Assembly: GCA_019426215.1 (NCBI GenBank)
Contig: CM033391.1
Coordinates: forward strand, 11,954,708 to 12,018,707
Direction of reading: 5' to 3'
Length of the DNA: 64,000 nt
Source: Buddleja alternifolia
Lineage: Eukaryota > Streptophyta > Magnoliopsida > Lamiales > Scrophulariaceae
The position numbers and the translations under genes were made by a program. A model generated the notes under the pieces. It did not search any database. It was not told the DNA's origin and saw only the letters and a program-made list of their open reading frames with translations. Every line of letters begins with the position of its first letter. The first letter of the stretch is position 1. Of the stretch, positions 46,915 to 59,000 are shown one piece after another.

Positions 46915-48072
46915 TTTTTATCGTAATGGGCTGCATTTTATGTTGTGGCCCAGCTTTTCCTAAGGAGGGGTTGTGGATCGAGTTATTCACAATTGGGTAG
47001 TTTTGGCCCGTAGTTAAAGTGGGTAGAGAATCTTCCTGGACTTTGAAAGGTCGCTTGGGATAGGGGACTATTCTAAAAAATTGATCGCTCTTGCTGGGCG
47101 TCGGCCACAGTGGATGGGTCAGTATTAGAACCCCTTGAGCTGGTCCGTTAGCTTTATTCGAATTATTCTTGTCAATGTCTTCATCCATCTTCAACTCGTG
47201 TAAAATGTTAAATCTTGACCCCATTTTTTCCTTTCCTTTCAAATTTTTTTTTGGACTTATATTTTCCATTTTCTCATTTTTTACTGTTAATTGCTGAGGA
47301 TTTGTTTCCTTGGTGAGTCATGCGATTTGCTCGGATTAGTAGATTCTTGGTCCCCAATTCTAGTATCTATTTTGGGAGTAGATTGATTTCTTCCCATATT
47401 TGTCTGATTCCTTTCCTTTGTGGGTTCACCTTTCCCGTGTCCATCGTGCGTGTATGTCATCTGGGTCAAGATTGAGCAATCATCTATGAACCAAACTTTT
47501 CCAATGAAGAAGGCTCCACTGCGTCGAATGCCAAATTCTATTTCGTCACCATTTGTGGGAAGTGGTGGAAGTCTGTTGTTGTGACATCATTGTGTTAGTC
47601 TTGGTGTTTCTGTCACATGTTTCTTTCCTATGTCCATAGGATCCATATGTGAAGCAAATAAAATGTAGCTCCTCGTACTCCACCATTTGAGGATAATTGT
47701 TCACATAGATAATTGGGATTCGGGATTAGCGGTTTGTCTAAATTAATTTCTACACAAACTTTTGCGAATCTTTCTCTTTGTGTTTCTTGTGTGAGTCTAT
47801 CAATTTTTATTACTTTACCAACCATCGCTCCCATCCTAGCTAAAGCTTTGTGGTTAAAGAATTCAATTGGCAAGCTGGGGAATCAGATCCATGCCATTGT
47901 AGTATTGATTGATGCAGTCACTGCATGAGATAGTGTCCCACAATAACCTAGGGTCCCTCGCTAAGGATAACCTAGGGTCCCTCGCTATGGACACAATCAT
48001 AATTATTTTTCGTGTAGAATCGTACCATGTAGAATATGTTACCTACATCCTCCGGTTCGATTTCGTCCTTTA
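46915..48072 (-). pseudogene. LINE ORF1, C-terminal part (DUF4283-type RNA-binding protein with zinc knuckle)
   Basis: Read downward: the end of a DUF4283-type domain (LPIEFFNHKALARMGAMVGK, then QRERFAKVCVEINLDKPLIP at 47713-47880), followed by a zinc knuckle region near 47640 reading CFTYGSYGHRKETC. The second knuckle Cys is replaced by Tyr. The tail (46915-47470) is polar and Lys/Asn-rich. Several stops are present. A 24-bp motif (AACCTAGGGTCCCTCGCTA) is duplicated in tandem at 47946-47992. The copia insertion at 48073 separates this from the N-terminal part at 60784. Confidence 0.78.
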
Positions 48073-49169
48073 TGTTGATCAATTTCACGAACAAAATAAA
48101 AATGCAACGAAAGGATGAGGAATTTTCGAGCCGAGAATGAACTCTATCCTTAACACGAAATTGCCCTGGCTATAGGTGGTACCGGTTTTGACAAAACGTG
48201 TCCCAAGATACAATGAAAACTTTCTGAAGATTAAACCACTTCAATTTCAAAAAACACGAACTTTTATTTTCTGCTGAAAAACTCGAGAGAGGATGAAGAT
48301 ATGAAGAACACAAGAACACTTGAGAGAATGTGTTTGTGTTGGTGTGAAAAATACGAAGCTGGAGGAGCCCATTTTATAGCTGCAAAAATGAGATAGGATT
48401 AAAACCAAAATCTAATTCTGTCATTAACAAAATCTGTAATAGCAAAACAAATTCAGCTGTGATAGAAAATGTGACTGTTGGACTGTTGATGTAGTCAATG
48501 GTCCTTCTAAAAGGCTAAATAAAAAATTTGAATTAAAATAATGTGGCCAGCAATTTTTAATTCAAATTGATTTTAATAAAATCAGATTTCTCTTTGTTGG
48601 ATTTTCTAAAGAGGCTCAATTAAACTTTGTCTAAAAAGATTAATTGTGAATCCCAAGCCCACACTATATACACATCAAGCCTCAAGCCACAAGCCCAAGC
48701 CGTAGTCCCCAGCCCACGGCTCGGCCTGAGCCTGAGCCCAGACCCGTCCCCGGCTTGAGCCCGAGCCCGAGCCCGAGCCCATGGTCTGAGGCCCGGTTCG
48801 GTCCACCGGACCGCCCGAGTGAAGAGCTAAGAAATTGTGCCAAAGCCCAATTGCATAGCTCCTCTCCCCCAATTTACACAAAGACCCAAAGTGGATGACC
48901 TAAGGGCCAACCCTTTACCTTAAGGCAAGGATTTATAAACCCAATTAAATTATGGTTTATATCCAATGTGGGATACACAAGTTCAAATACATCACTTTAG
49001 CACTTAATTTCTCATTCGTTACAAGTCCGATTTGAGAAATTGCTAAATTCATATACTCGGAACATAGATTAAGATTTTCCAATAATATTTAGTATTCTGG
49101 ATACTTACTGTGTTCGAATTTTGTACACAAAAGTGGTGGGTCACTTTGTAAGAACCCATTTATCTAACA
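48073..49169 (-). repeat. 3' LTR of the nested copia element
   Basis: TGTTGATCAATTTCACGAAC to ATTTATCTAACA on the plus strand. It contains a GC-rich run of CCCGAG repeats around 48715-48790. Clearly related to 55738-60778 but with many substitutions and indels, so this insertion is older than the Athila or the young copia. Confidence 0.9.
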
Positions 49170-49736
49170 ATCCTCCGCACGAATGAAATTAATGCAATGG
49201 ATGATCTTGAGATTTCGATTGAAAGTTTATCACATCAGAAGAGATAGCTTTTGGCTTTGAACCTTGCCTAGTGAAATATCATCGGATTTACTAAGCTACC
49301 CAATGAATGTGATGTCTTGAATTCGTCAGCCGTTCGTGTAAACAAAAACAACGATATTCACATAATAAACTTTCAGCAGTTTTCAATTCTCACAGTTGGG
49401 TCCATTTTGGCCGTGGCACTCCCTCTTGGTTTCAAAAGTGTTTACATTTTACTCAATGTTGAGGCGGCCTACACATCACACCTACATAGGTGACTTCCTA
49501 ATTAAGAGTATCCTGCCATACTCCACTTCATTTAAACAGTGTAGGAATCATTAAAAAGCCCAGCTTAACCTCTTGCTACAACTTACAGGTTGCACTTCTT
49601 TATCATGGGCAATGAGTTTAGAGTTTATTAATTACACTCTTAAGTGCCTCACTGTATGTTCACAACTCAGTTGTCCCATTGAACCAAGATCTTGGGATCT
49701 CCAATCAACATGGTTGGGTTACCGCTGTGTTCATTC
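49170..49736 (-). other. Copia 3' untranslated region between RNase H and the 3' LTR
   Basis: About 570 bp without a credible reading frame. It begins at 49170 with the polypurine tract (seen as ATCCTCCGCACG on the plus strand). Confidence 0.65.
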
Positions 49737-51368
49737 TTAATTTGTAGACTTTAGACCCATTCCTCTTGATAGGTATTCTATTTTATCTCTAGGCAATTCT
49801 TTCGTCAAAGGATCTGCAATATTCTCCTTTGATTTCACATAATCAATGGACATTATTCCGTTAGAGATCAACTGTTTAATGGTATTGTATCTGCGAAGAA
49901 TATGTCTAGACTTACCATTGTACATATTATTTTGGGCCCTACGAATTGCCGCCTGACCGTCGCAATGAATTAAGATATAGGGCACTGGTTTTTCCCAACA
50001 GGGAACATCTTCTAAGAAATTTCGTAGCCGCTCAGCTTCTTCACTAGCTTTGTCTAAAGCTATGAATTCTGATTCCATTGTGAATCGGGCTATGCATGTT
50101 TGCTTAGATGATTTCCATGACACTGCTCCACCACTAACGGTAAAAATGTACCCACTCGTGGACTTAGAGTCATTTATGTCTGATATCCAATTAGCATCGC
50201 TATGTCTTTCTATTACAGCTGGATATCTTGAGTGGTGTAATCCAAAGCTCTTTCTGTGCTTTAAGTACTTAAGTACTCTAGTTAAGGCCTTCTAATGGTC
50301 TAAACTAGGATTACTCATGAACCTACTCAACTTGCTCATAGAGCAAGCTATATCGGGGCAGGTACAGTTCATGATATACATTAAACTTCCAATGACCCTA
50401 GCATACTCTAACTGCGATACGAGTTCGCCATAGTTCTTGCGTAAATGAACGCCCATGTCTACTGGCATTTTAACAATCGTACTGTTGCTAGGAAGGAATT
50501 TTTCCAGAATTGTCTCAACATAATGAGACTGCAACAGTATGAGTCCTTTAGATGTCCTCAAGATTTTAATCCCAATTATGATATCTGCCAATTCCATATC
50601 TTTCATGTCAAAGTTCTTCTTTAACATTCCTTTAGTATTCATGATAATTTCATGATTACTACCCATAATCAACATATCATCGACATAGAGACACACGACA
50701 ACATATGCGTTAACATACACGCATTTGTCACACTCGTTTATCTTGAAACCATTTGACAACATAGTGTTATCAAATTTTTCATGACATTGTTTTGGCGTTT
50801 GTTTAAGTCCGTACAAGGACTTTACAAGTTTACATACCTTTTTCTTCTGTCCAGGAGAAACATACCCCTCGGGTTGTTCCATATATATTTCTTCCTCTAA
50901 TTTTCCTTTCAGAAATGCAGTCTTAACATCTATTTGATGTATCTTAAGGTTATGCAGCGCCGCAATAGCGATGAATAATCTTATAGATGTTATTCTCGTT
51001 ATCAGAGACTAAGTATCAAAGAAATCAAGACCTTCCGTTTGTCGGTATCCTTTGACTACCAAACGGGTCTTATACTTATCAATAGATCCATCAGTCTTAT
51101 ACTTTCTTTTCAGAATCTATTTACAGCCTAAAGCCTTACTTCCCTTTAGAAGATCAACCAACTCCCAGGCATGGTTGTGCATAATAGACTCAATTTCACT
51201 TTTGATAGCCTCTTTCCAGAGTTGAGTATCTGGACTGGACATTGATTCCTTAGTCGTCGTTGGCTCACCTTCTAATATATAAGATACAAAGTCGGGACCA
51301 AACGTTTTAGGAACTTTTGCCCTTTTGCCATGCCATGGTTCTTCATCCTCGGGATTAGAACTATTCAT
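49737..51368 (-). pseudogene. Copia reverse transcriptase and RNase H
   Basis: The region starts at 51368-51117 with LWKEAIKSEIESIMHNHAWE, the entry of copia reverse transcriptase. Frame breaks near 51116 and 51000 follow. The main part (50882-50292) has KSLYGLKQTPKQCHEKF and the catalytic VCLYVDDMLIMG. The frame then shifts, and RNase H (50290-49737) shows SKSTSGYIF, the [10 protein letters not shown] block, [15 protein letters not shown] and [12 protein letters not shown]. The catalytic YVDD is intact but breaks elsewhere make the enzyme inactive. Confidence 0.87.
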
Positions 51369-51596
51369 AGACGTTTCATGTGTTCTTTTAAGAGGACCTT
51401 GTTTAGTTTTTTTTTATTTGGAAAGATATCCTCAAAGAATGGAGCATTTATAGATTTCATGATAGTACTTTCATGAATCTTAGAATTTCAGATTTATGTA
51501 CCAGAAATCGATTGGCGCTACTATTAAGTGCATAACCAATGAATATGCAATCAATAGTTTTAGGCCCTATCTTAACTTGTTTGGGTTTGGGTACTT

Positions 51597-54494
51597 CTAC
51601 CTTAGCCAAACACCCCCACACTTTGAGGTACTTGTATGAAGGTTTGTGACCTTTCCAGAGTTAGTACGGAGCCTCACTCCTACTTTTGTGGGGAATTTTA
51701 TTAAGTATATAATTGACGAAGAGGATCGCCTCCCCCACAAATTCTGAGGTAATCCAAAATTTATCAACATCGCATTCATCATTTCTTTGAGAGTGCGATT
51801 TTTGCGTTCAGCTACACCATTTGATTGAGGTGAATATGGTGCCGTCGTTTGATGAATAATTCCAGAGTTGGTACAGAATTCATTAAAAGGCGGAGCATAT
51901 TCTCCACCTCTATCACTTCGGATAACTTTTATCCTTTTCCCAAGTTGATTCTCAACTTCAGGTTTGTAATGTGTAAACGCTTCAAGCGCTTCGTTTTTAC
52001 TTTTTAGTAAATACACATAACAATATTTTGTGCAATCATCTATGAATGTAATGAAATACTTTTTCCCACCTCTAGTTTGCACAAACTTTAAGTCACAGAT
52101 ATCACTGTGAATAAGTTCTAGAGGTGCGGAGTTCCTTTCCACGGAGGGAAATGGTTGTTTGACTAGTTTCACTTCAACACTGATAGGAAATTTCATGTTA
52201 AGATTTTGATGATGACAATTAGGAATTTTGTTAGACCCCAAAGTTATGTACGCTTAAATTTCATAGATACTTGTATAAGCGTTTGAACATTAGAAATGTA
52301 TAGGCTCTATTTTATCTTTTACTTTTGACATTCTTAGATCAAGAAGTCGGTTAGATTAAGCGTTTGATACTTTCTGAGTGAGCTTATCAAGACGGCGAAA
52401 TCTGAAGACTTCAAGCGTCCAAGAAATCAATAGTGAATGAAGTTTGAAGAAGTTTACTCTAAGCGCCTGACATGTTCTGAGTGAGGTGTCAAGTAACGAA
52501 GACTGAAGACTCCTCAAGCGTCTACACTTCTAAATGAAGTTTGAAGACTTCTCCAAACGTCCAAACATTAAATAGTCCTCGAGATTAAATGGAACTTTCA
52601 GCTCATGAATGAAGCGTCTATCAAATGACAAACATTCTCCTGAAGCGTCAGATCGGAAAGAGTTTAATGCAAATATTCTCAGAGCATTAAAATCCAACAG
52701 ACATTTATTTCAAATGCATTAAATGCTGATAAGAGCATTAAATGTGATAAGCACTTTCAGACGTACGGAGAAGCCACCCTATTGGACTTTCAACTATTCA
52801 AAGACTGCAGCAACAACTTTTGTGCAACAGATTTTCAGGAAAAAGGACAAAAGTTGTTCACTCGCGGAAGTGAGAGACACGCGCCCTTGCATGTGTCAAA
52901 TGGACACTTTTTCCAAGAATGCCTATAAATAGAACTTCAACAACAAGCCAAACACAGAGAGAACAATTATCAAGTCGAATTGCTGTTGCATTGAAGTCTC
53001 ATTCCTTACAATCTCAGAAAAGCCAAACTTTCAAGAAATTATTCTCTTTGCTTTTCTTCCAATCCTGAGACAGTCAACCCAATATCTCAAACATTCTTTT
53101 CGAAGAAACTACACTACTACTGAGATATTTCTAGTTGTTTGAACTTCATCAAAATCAAACAAAACCTTTTTAGAAAAAACCCCTATCCAAGCTTCGCGAT
53201 CTGTGTGAAGTCGAAGTTGGATACTTGCCATATTTCTGGGTGAAAGAAGCAAGGGGATTGAAGTGATTTGGAGCAGAAATCTGTGTGATCAAGGAGCTCA
53301 AGTCATCGACATCCATCTCTCCCTAATTTGTAGAAGATTCTGTGTGATTCTTTCAGAATCATTTTAGTGGATTGACTCCAAGTGTTCAAGGAGAAGAAGG
53401 ACGTAGTTGGGATTACACCACCCAACGAACCTTACAAATATTGTGTCATTTACTTTTCAGTTAATTCTTTTATCTATCATGTCATTGCATAAACTGATTA
53501 AGTAAAACACAATCGAACGCTAAGCACTAAGAAACTTCTTTTGACGCTAAAGCTTTTAAAAGAAGACTACTAAAATCATTCCGCTGTGCTAACACTGATC
53601 AAAGAAGTGAACGCTCAAACCTACTCAGTTAAAGTATTCAATTCTTGAAATCTAAGTTAACTTTATAAAAACAGTCTTCGTTAGACGCTTCACCAAAGCG
53701 CCTATATTTTAAGTGAACGCTTAAGTCAAGCGTTAGACTCTTCAAGCGTCTACTTTTTCAAGCGTCCAAAAACAATTTCAGTATGAAATCTTTTGAAGTC
53801 GAAAAAGACTTCAGGGTCTATTCAACCCCCCCTTCTAGACCCTTTCGTATGCCACTTGGGACCAACAAACACATATTTCGCATTTGTGTTGAGTATCAAC
53901 TATGAAAGTTGGTAATAAATTCAAATTTATTAGTCTTCGCATAGTATTAAAATTCACATGTCTTAGTCTAACATGCCATAAATTAGAATATTCAAGCAAG
54001 TAAGTAGAAGAAATAATTTTATTATCATTAGTTTTGGTTACAACAGCGCAAATTACATTCATTTTAAAAAGGCCCTGCTCGAGGTAACCTTTTCCTACAT
54101 AAATTCCACGCTTTGTAAAAGAAAACCTATCTGCCTCAAACACCAGCTTGAACCCATTCTTCACTAGGGCAGATTTTGACACCAGATTCTGGCGAATATT
54201 AGGAACATGTAGCACCTTGGTCAGAATCAGCTCTTTACCGGAGGTCATCTTTAGCACCACCTTATCAATTCCTAAAACCAGAGAAGTGGTAGAGTTTCTC
54301 ATAAACAGTCTTCGCCCATCAAATGGAGCGTATGATGAGAACGCCTCTTTATCAGAACAGATGTGGCGGGTAGCCCCAGTGTCGATGAACCACTCACTTG
54401 GGTTGTCCACTAGGTTTATCTCGAACGCAACAATGGTGAGACCAAGTTCAGACAAATCTAGTGGGACCCTATTGTCAGATAGGTCATCTATCAT
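51597..54494 (-). pseudogene. Copia protease, pre-integrase zinc finger and integrase, split by a solo LTR
   Basis: The part at 54494-53873 has the protease motif WFIDTGATRHIC (D-T-G active site) and NIRQNLVSKSALVKNGF, then the HHCC finger LWHVRLRHVNFNTMRRL with CEIC. The solo LTR (52181-53867) interrupts just after CEIC. The part at 52175-51597 continues with [14 protein letters not shown] (first Asp), [14 protein letters not shown] (second Asp) and [13 protein letters not shown] (Glu), the integrase acidic triad. Leaving out the solo LTR and one target copy would keep the frame, so this insertion broke an otherwise continuous stretch. Confidence 0.88.
52181..53867 (+). mobile_element. Solo LTR of the same Sirevirus family as 6504-7998
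   Basis: 1687 bp, TGATAGGAAATTTCATG to TTGGGACCAACA, flanked by perfect duplications AACAC (52176-52180 and 53868-53872). It shares start, TATA region (CCTATAAATAG near 52922), the block GACTTCAGGGTCTATTCAAC and the terminal block with the LTR at 6504-7998. No internal sequence remains, so the element was lost by LTR recombination. The orientation is opposite to the host copia. Confidence 0.92.
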
Positions 54495-55687
54495 TTTGTT
54501 GATGCCTTATACGTCATCAACAGCCAAGTGAACTTGGTTCGGAGCCTGGTTCTGAACTTGTTTGACTTTGTTATGGTTTTGACCAGAACCTTGCCATTGA
54601 GATTTATTTTTCTTGGGCTCTTTGCAATCTCTAGCCCAGTGATCAGGACGACCACAATTGAAACATCCTCCATCTCCCTGTTTCAACTTCCCTTTCCCAG
54701 TTTGTTTTTCTGGGAATTTCCTTTGGGTTTCTCCAGGAATTTTCTCTTCCAGTTGGAGCTTTCTGAAACTTCGGCAATGTTATTCATCACCTGTACATGA
54801 GACTTTTTGTCGGAGCCCCGATTGTCTTCCTCTATTCTAAGTCGGACAACCAAGTCTTCCAAACTCATCTCCTTCCTTTTATGTTTAAAGTAGTTCTTGA
54901 AATCCTTCCACGAGGGTGATAACTTCTCTATAACTGAAGCTACTTGGAAGGATTCACTTAGAGCCATATTTTCAGCGTGAACTTCATGTGTTATTATCTG
55001 AAGCTCTTGGACTTCGTTCGTTACGGACTTAGAGTCCACCATTTTGAAGTCTAAAAATTTCGAGACCATGAACTTCTTCAATCCGGCATCCTCAGTTCTG
55101 TACTTCCTGTCTAGTGCCTCCCAGAGGTCTTTTGCAGTCTTCACAGACATATATACATTATACAGAGAATCATCTAATCTGCTAAGTATGTAATTCCTAT
55201 AAAGGAAAACACTGTTATGCCAGGCATCATATGCAGCCCTCAGTTGATTATCTGTAGACTCTTTCGAGACATAGGGAGCATCCTCCCTCAAGAACCTTAC
55301 CAAGTTCAGTGTCGTGAGGTAGAACAACATCTTTTGCTGCCATCTCTTAAAGTCAGTCGAGCTGGACTTCAACGGCCTTTCAGCCTAAGCCGGTATAATT
55401 GGATTAGCCATTGGAACAAATGGAGGGACCGAACCAGAGCCATAATCTGAACCACGACCTAGCCCTGAATCGAAGCCTAACTCGGCACCCCCACCAGAAC
55501 CAAAACTAGAACCCGAACCAGGACCTAGCCCTCAACAGGAATCAAAGCCTAAACCGAAAGCAGGACCCAGCCCTAAACCGGAACCAATGCCGAGACCAAG
55601 GCCTACTCCAGGACCAAGGCCTACTCCAGGACCAAGGCCGAAGTCAAGAGTATCAGTCGCATCAACAATATCATCACGGTTAGCCAT
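54495..55687 (-). pseudogene. Copia gag with N-terminal Gly-rich repeat and zinc knuckle
   Basis: The start ATG is probably 55687 (MANRDDIVDATDTLDF). It is followed by a Gly-Leu-Gly repeat region (about 55450-55640) containing a stop, then the gag core (55372-54683) with STDFKRWQQKMLFYLTTLNL and DLWEALDRKYRTED. The zinc knuckle CFNCGRPDHWARDC lies near 54620-54665 in a shifted frame. A stop near 54508 precedes the protease part. Gag packages the element RNA. Confidence 0.85.
55445..55650. repeat. Short tandem repeats in the gag N-terminal region
   Basis: Imperfect repeats of about 12-18 bp of the type CCAGGACCAAGGCCTACT and AACCAGGACCTAGCCCT. On the minus strand they code for Gly/Leu/Ser repeats. 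Confidence 0.7.
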
Positions 55688-56100
55688 TTTCAGAATTTCA
55701 AAGAAAATGAATCAACAAGAAAATTTTGTGTTAAGTTTGTTGATCAGTTTGACGAACAAACTGAATATGCAACAAAAGGATGAGGAATTTTTGAGGCGAG
55801 AATGAATTTTATCCTTAACACCAAATTGCCCCGACCATAGTTATTAATGGTGAATGACGCGGTGTGGCGACAAGGGTCCCATGGCGCAAGGCGCGGCGCG
55901 GCGAGGCGCACGCCTTATTGAAGAAAAATAATAATTATGCATATTAGTAAAATAAATAATATGCTACTTTTTTAACAATAATAACCATAATATAAATAAC
56001 AAGTATTTAAAAGACAAATAAATATAAAACAAACTAATGTCACGCATAAGCAGTTAAACACAATAAATATAGAAATAGTCTAGCATTTTAAATTAATACT

Positions 56101-58893
56101 CTAATCATCTAAATCTAAAGATTCTAAACTTGCTAACTCGACATCCTCCTCCTCCTCATCCACCTCCTCATCACCATCACAATCACCGTCACTGTCACCG
56201 TCAGTGTCACCATCACCATCCTCATCCTCATCCTCATGGGCCTCACCAATGATATCATCATTCTCTCCTTCATACCTATCATTGCCTTCTTCATCAATTA
56301 AATGCAATGCGCCGCGCTTAGATGTTTTTTTTGTTGTCTTTGATGAAGATGCCTTTGATGATGAGGATGCTTTTGATGAAAATGTTTTTCTTGTATACAC
56401 TTGTGGAGCTCTTGAAGGTCGTGATCTAAAAGCATATGCATCTTCATCCACTCCAGCCGCTTGTGAAGTCATATTCCAAGTTAAACCATCCTCGTCACCA
56501 TGTACAAGATTGTTCCCATCTTCTTCCATTTCTCCCACCAACCACTCGTTCGAATCATCTATCTCGTCAAGAAAAATTGGATCAATCAAATTATGCTCAT
56601 CATAACGACGAATTAGACTTCTATTGTATTTGATGAAAACCAAGGCGTTCATCTTTTTGTGAAGCAACTTATTTCTCTTCTTGATATGAACCTGTATAAG
56701 TTTATGTTTAGAAAATTTTAATTTCTATATATAATTACTTTAATATGTAAAATTGTAAATTATACTTACAAGATCTAATATACTCTAATTTCGCTCACAT
56801 CCAGACGAGCTACAAGTAAGACTGAGTACTTTGATGGCAAACTTTTGTATACTTGGGCAATTTGCTCCAAAAGAGAACCACCAATCAGCTAAATTTGACA
56901 AGGAAATGGAAATCCAAATGTTAGGCGGTCAAAAATAGGTAATAAAGCATTTTAACTTGTAAAATAAATATAAAAAATGCTTATTACCAGGTGATTTTAG
57001 GGTTCTTTGTCTAATAGCCGTAGGTATTCCAAAAAGTCCTTCGGCTCTCATGTAGATCGATAGCTCCCCGACAATCTTATCTTCTGTCTCAATATCTGGA
57101 GCTAATCTCGAGAGATAAGCATAAAAACCATTCATAAGCTTTCCCTTTTGGTCTTCATTTGTGTTTGCAAAAAATAACTCTGGGTTAAGGACGTAACCAG
57201 CTGCATGTAAAGGTCGGTGGAGCTGGATTTCTCATCTTCTATCAATGATCTTAAAAATCTCGGCATACCTTTCTTCATTTCCTCGAAAAGAGTCCTTTAT
57301 TGCTTCCGTAGCCCTATCCATTTCCTCATATATATATCCCATTGGAGGCTTCTTCTCCCCATCTACTAACCTAAGAACTTTCACTAATGGACCGGCAGTT
57401 TTAGTTGCATAAAGAACATTGTTCCAAAAAGAAGGCATCAATATCACTTTAGCCGCCGTCTTACACTTTTCTTCTTTTGCCTACTTGCTTTGGATGAATG
57501 CATCAGATGTAAACATTTTTCTCAAGTTTGTTTTCTCTTCATGAAACCGCTTCAAAGTTAGAAAGGCGATCGCAAACAGGGTCTTCGCCGCCCTAACCAT
57601 TTCCTTGTCATTGGTGAACTCCCTCATCATACTCAACAATTGTAGTTTAGAGTAAATACAACCACTAACTTGGATTGCTCGCTCAATGGTCTTCTTCAAT
57701 GAAGGAGTTTTAAAGATGTCTTCGAGCATCAAGTCCAAGCAATGAGCGACACATGGCGTTCAATACAAGTTTGGATATTTAGCCTCCAACAATTTTCCTG
57801 TTAAATAAAATAATAAGATAAAATTCTACATTAAATGTTATCAAAATATTTTATAATTAAAAAGCTTTAATATTTAATACTTTATTTAATTTAAAAAAAT
57901 TATAATAATTTCTCACCTGCTAAAACATTTGAACTTGCGCTATGTGACTACTTGAACCACATCTTTCACGTGCTATGTGACTACTTGAACCACATCTTTC
58001 ACGCCAACTTTTTGCACAATTTTATCCAACAAGCTGAATATAAACTCACCCGTGTGAGACTTATTCGATACACCAAGTGATTCAATGAACCTACTTCCTC
58101 TCGGTGTATTCACGAGGAAGTTAATCAATGACCTATTTTTTTTATCCGACCAGTCATCAACCATAATTGTGCAACCATATTTAGCTTGCTCTTCCACATG
58201 GAATTTTAGGAGGTTGTTTGTGTGCTCCATTTCTTTCTTCAAATAAACAACCTCTCATCTCATGATATGTAGGAGGCGTCATATCATGTCCAAATTCGCC
58301 AAAAGCTTGAACCCAAGGCCAATGGTGTCACCGTTTACAACATTGAATGGAAGAACTTTATCATACATCCACCTAGCAAACTTTTGCACCGCATTATCCC
58401 TCAGAATCTTCCTACTCTCATTATATGGAAAAGCGCCTGCACTGTTCCTCTTTCTCTCATCACAAATCTCATCCGCATCTTTTCGGTAGTATATATTAAG
58501 AGGACCGATTTGCCTTGGAGGTTTAGGCTTAGGCGGCGGGAATGATGAGTAAACTGACGAGCTTGAAGCTTTTTTACCTTTACTATTACGATCACAGTTT
58601 CGTTGTTCCATTTAACGTTCTTCAGTTACTTGATCAAAATGAGGCATTGCGTTCATTTGCTTTTTTACCATTTTCTTTTTTTCCATGAGAGTTTTTATGT
58701 CTTCTCAAACATTCTCCGGACATTTATCACATCGGTTTACATTCTTAAAACCTTCAACAAAGTGTTGCTTGAGCCTCGTGATTCCTCCCTTTGTAACCAT
58801 CGGACAAAAGATGCATTTTATGTTGTTTGTAATTTTAGGATCAGGCAATTCCCCGTATTGCCATGTTGGATCCTTTCGGTTCGAGTTTGACAT
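56101..58893 (-). pseudogene. hAT transposase (BED zinc finger, DUF659-type core, C-terminal dimerisation domain)
   Basis: Read downward from 58893: BED zinc finger with WQYGELPDPK, CIFC and RLKQHFVEG (58705-58893), a linker (58279-58611), and a DUF659-like region with CTIMVDDWSDKKNRSLINF (57973-58242). Two further segments follow (57481-57738 and 57232-57447). The dimerisation domain has DWWFSFGANCPSIQKFAIKV and TCSSSGCERN (about 56770-56885), followed by a probable intron and KKRNKLLHKKMNALVF (56667 on). The C-terminus is a long acidic tail rich in Asp/Gly/Glu (56101-56290). Several stops and frame changes, including a stop right after CERN and a 31-bp duplication near 57938-58000, show it is dead. 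Confidence 0.88.
57938..58001. repeat. 31-bp tandem duplication in the hAT transposase gene
   Basis: GCTATGTGACTACTTGAACC with its following CACATCTTTCAC occurs twice in a row. It lies at the edge of the DUF659 region and may contribute to the broken frame. Confidence 0.85.
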
Positions 58894-58966
58894 TCTACAA
58901 TTTTCAACAATATATCAACACACAATCATTGACATACACATTTCAACACAAATATAAACACTAAAC

Positions 58967-59000
<34 letters not shown>

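Noticed and set aside
48675..48881. Gly/Ser-rich minus-strand frame in the copia LTR
   Set aside because: Caused by CCCGAG simple repeats inside an LTR; not a protein gene.
56204..56633. Ser/Pro-rich plus-strand frames
   Set aside because: Shadows of the acidic C-terminal tail of the hAT transposase on the minus strand.
58972..59000. TA dinucleotide run as a regulatory element
   Set aside because: A plain microsatellite, like those near 14090 and 18126; nothing ties it to function.
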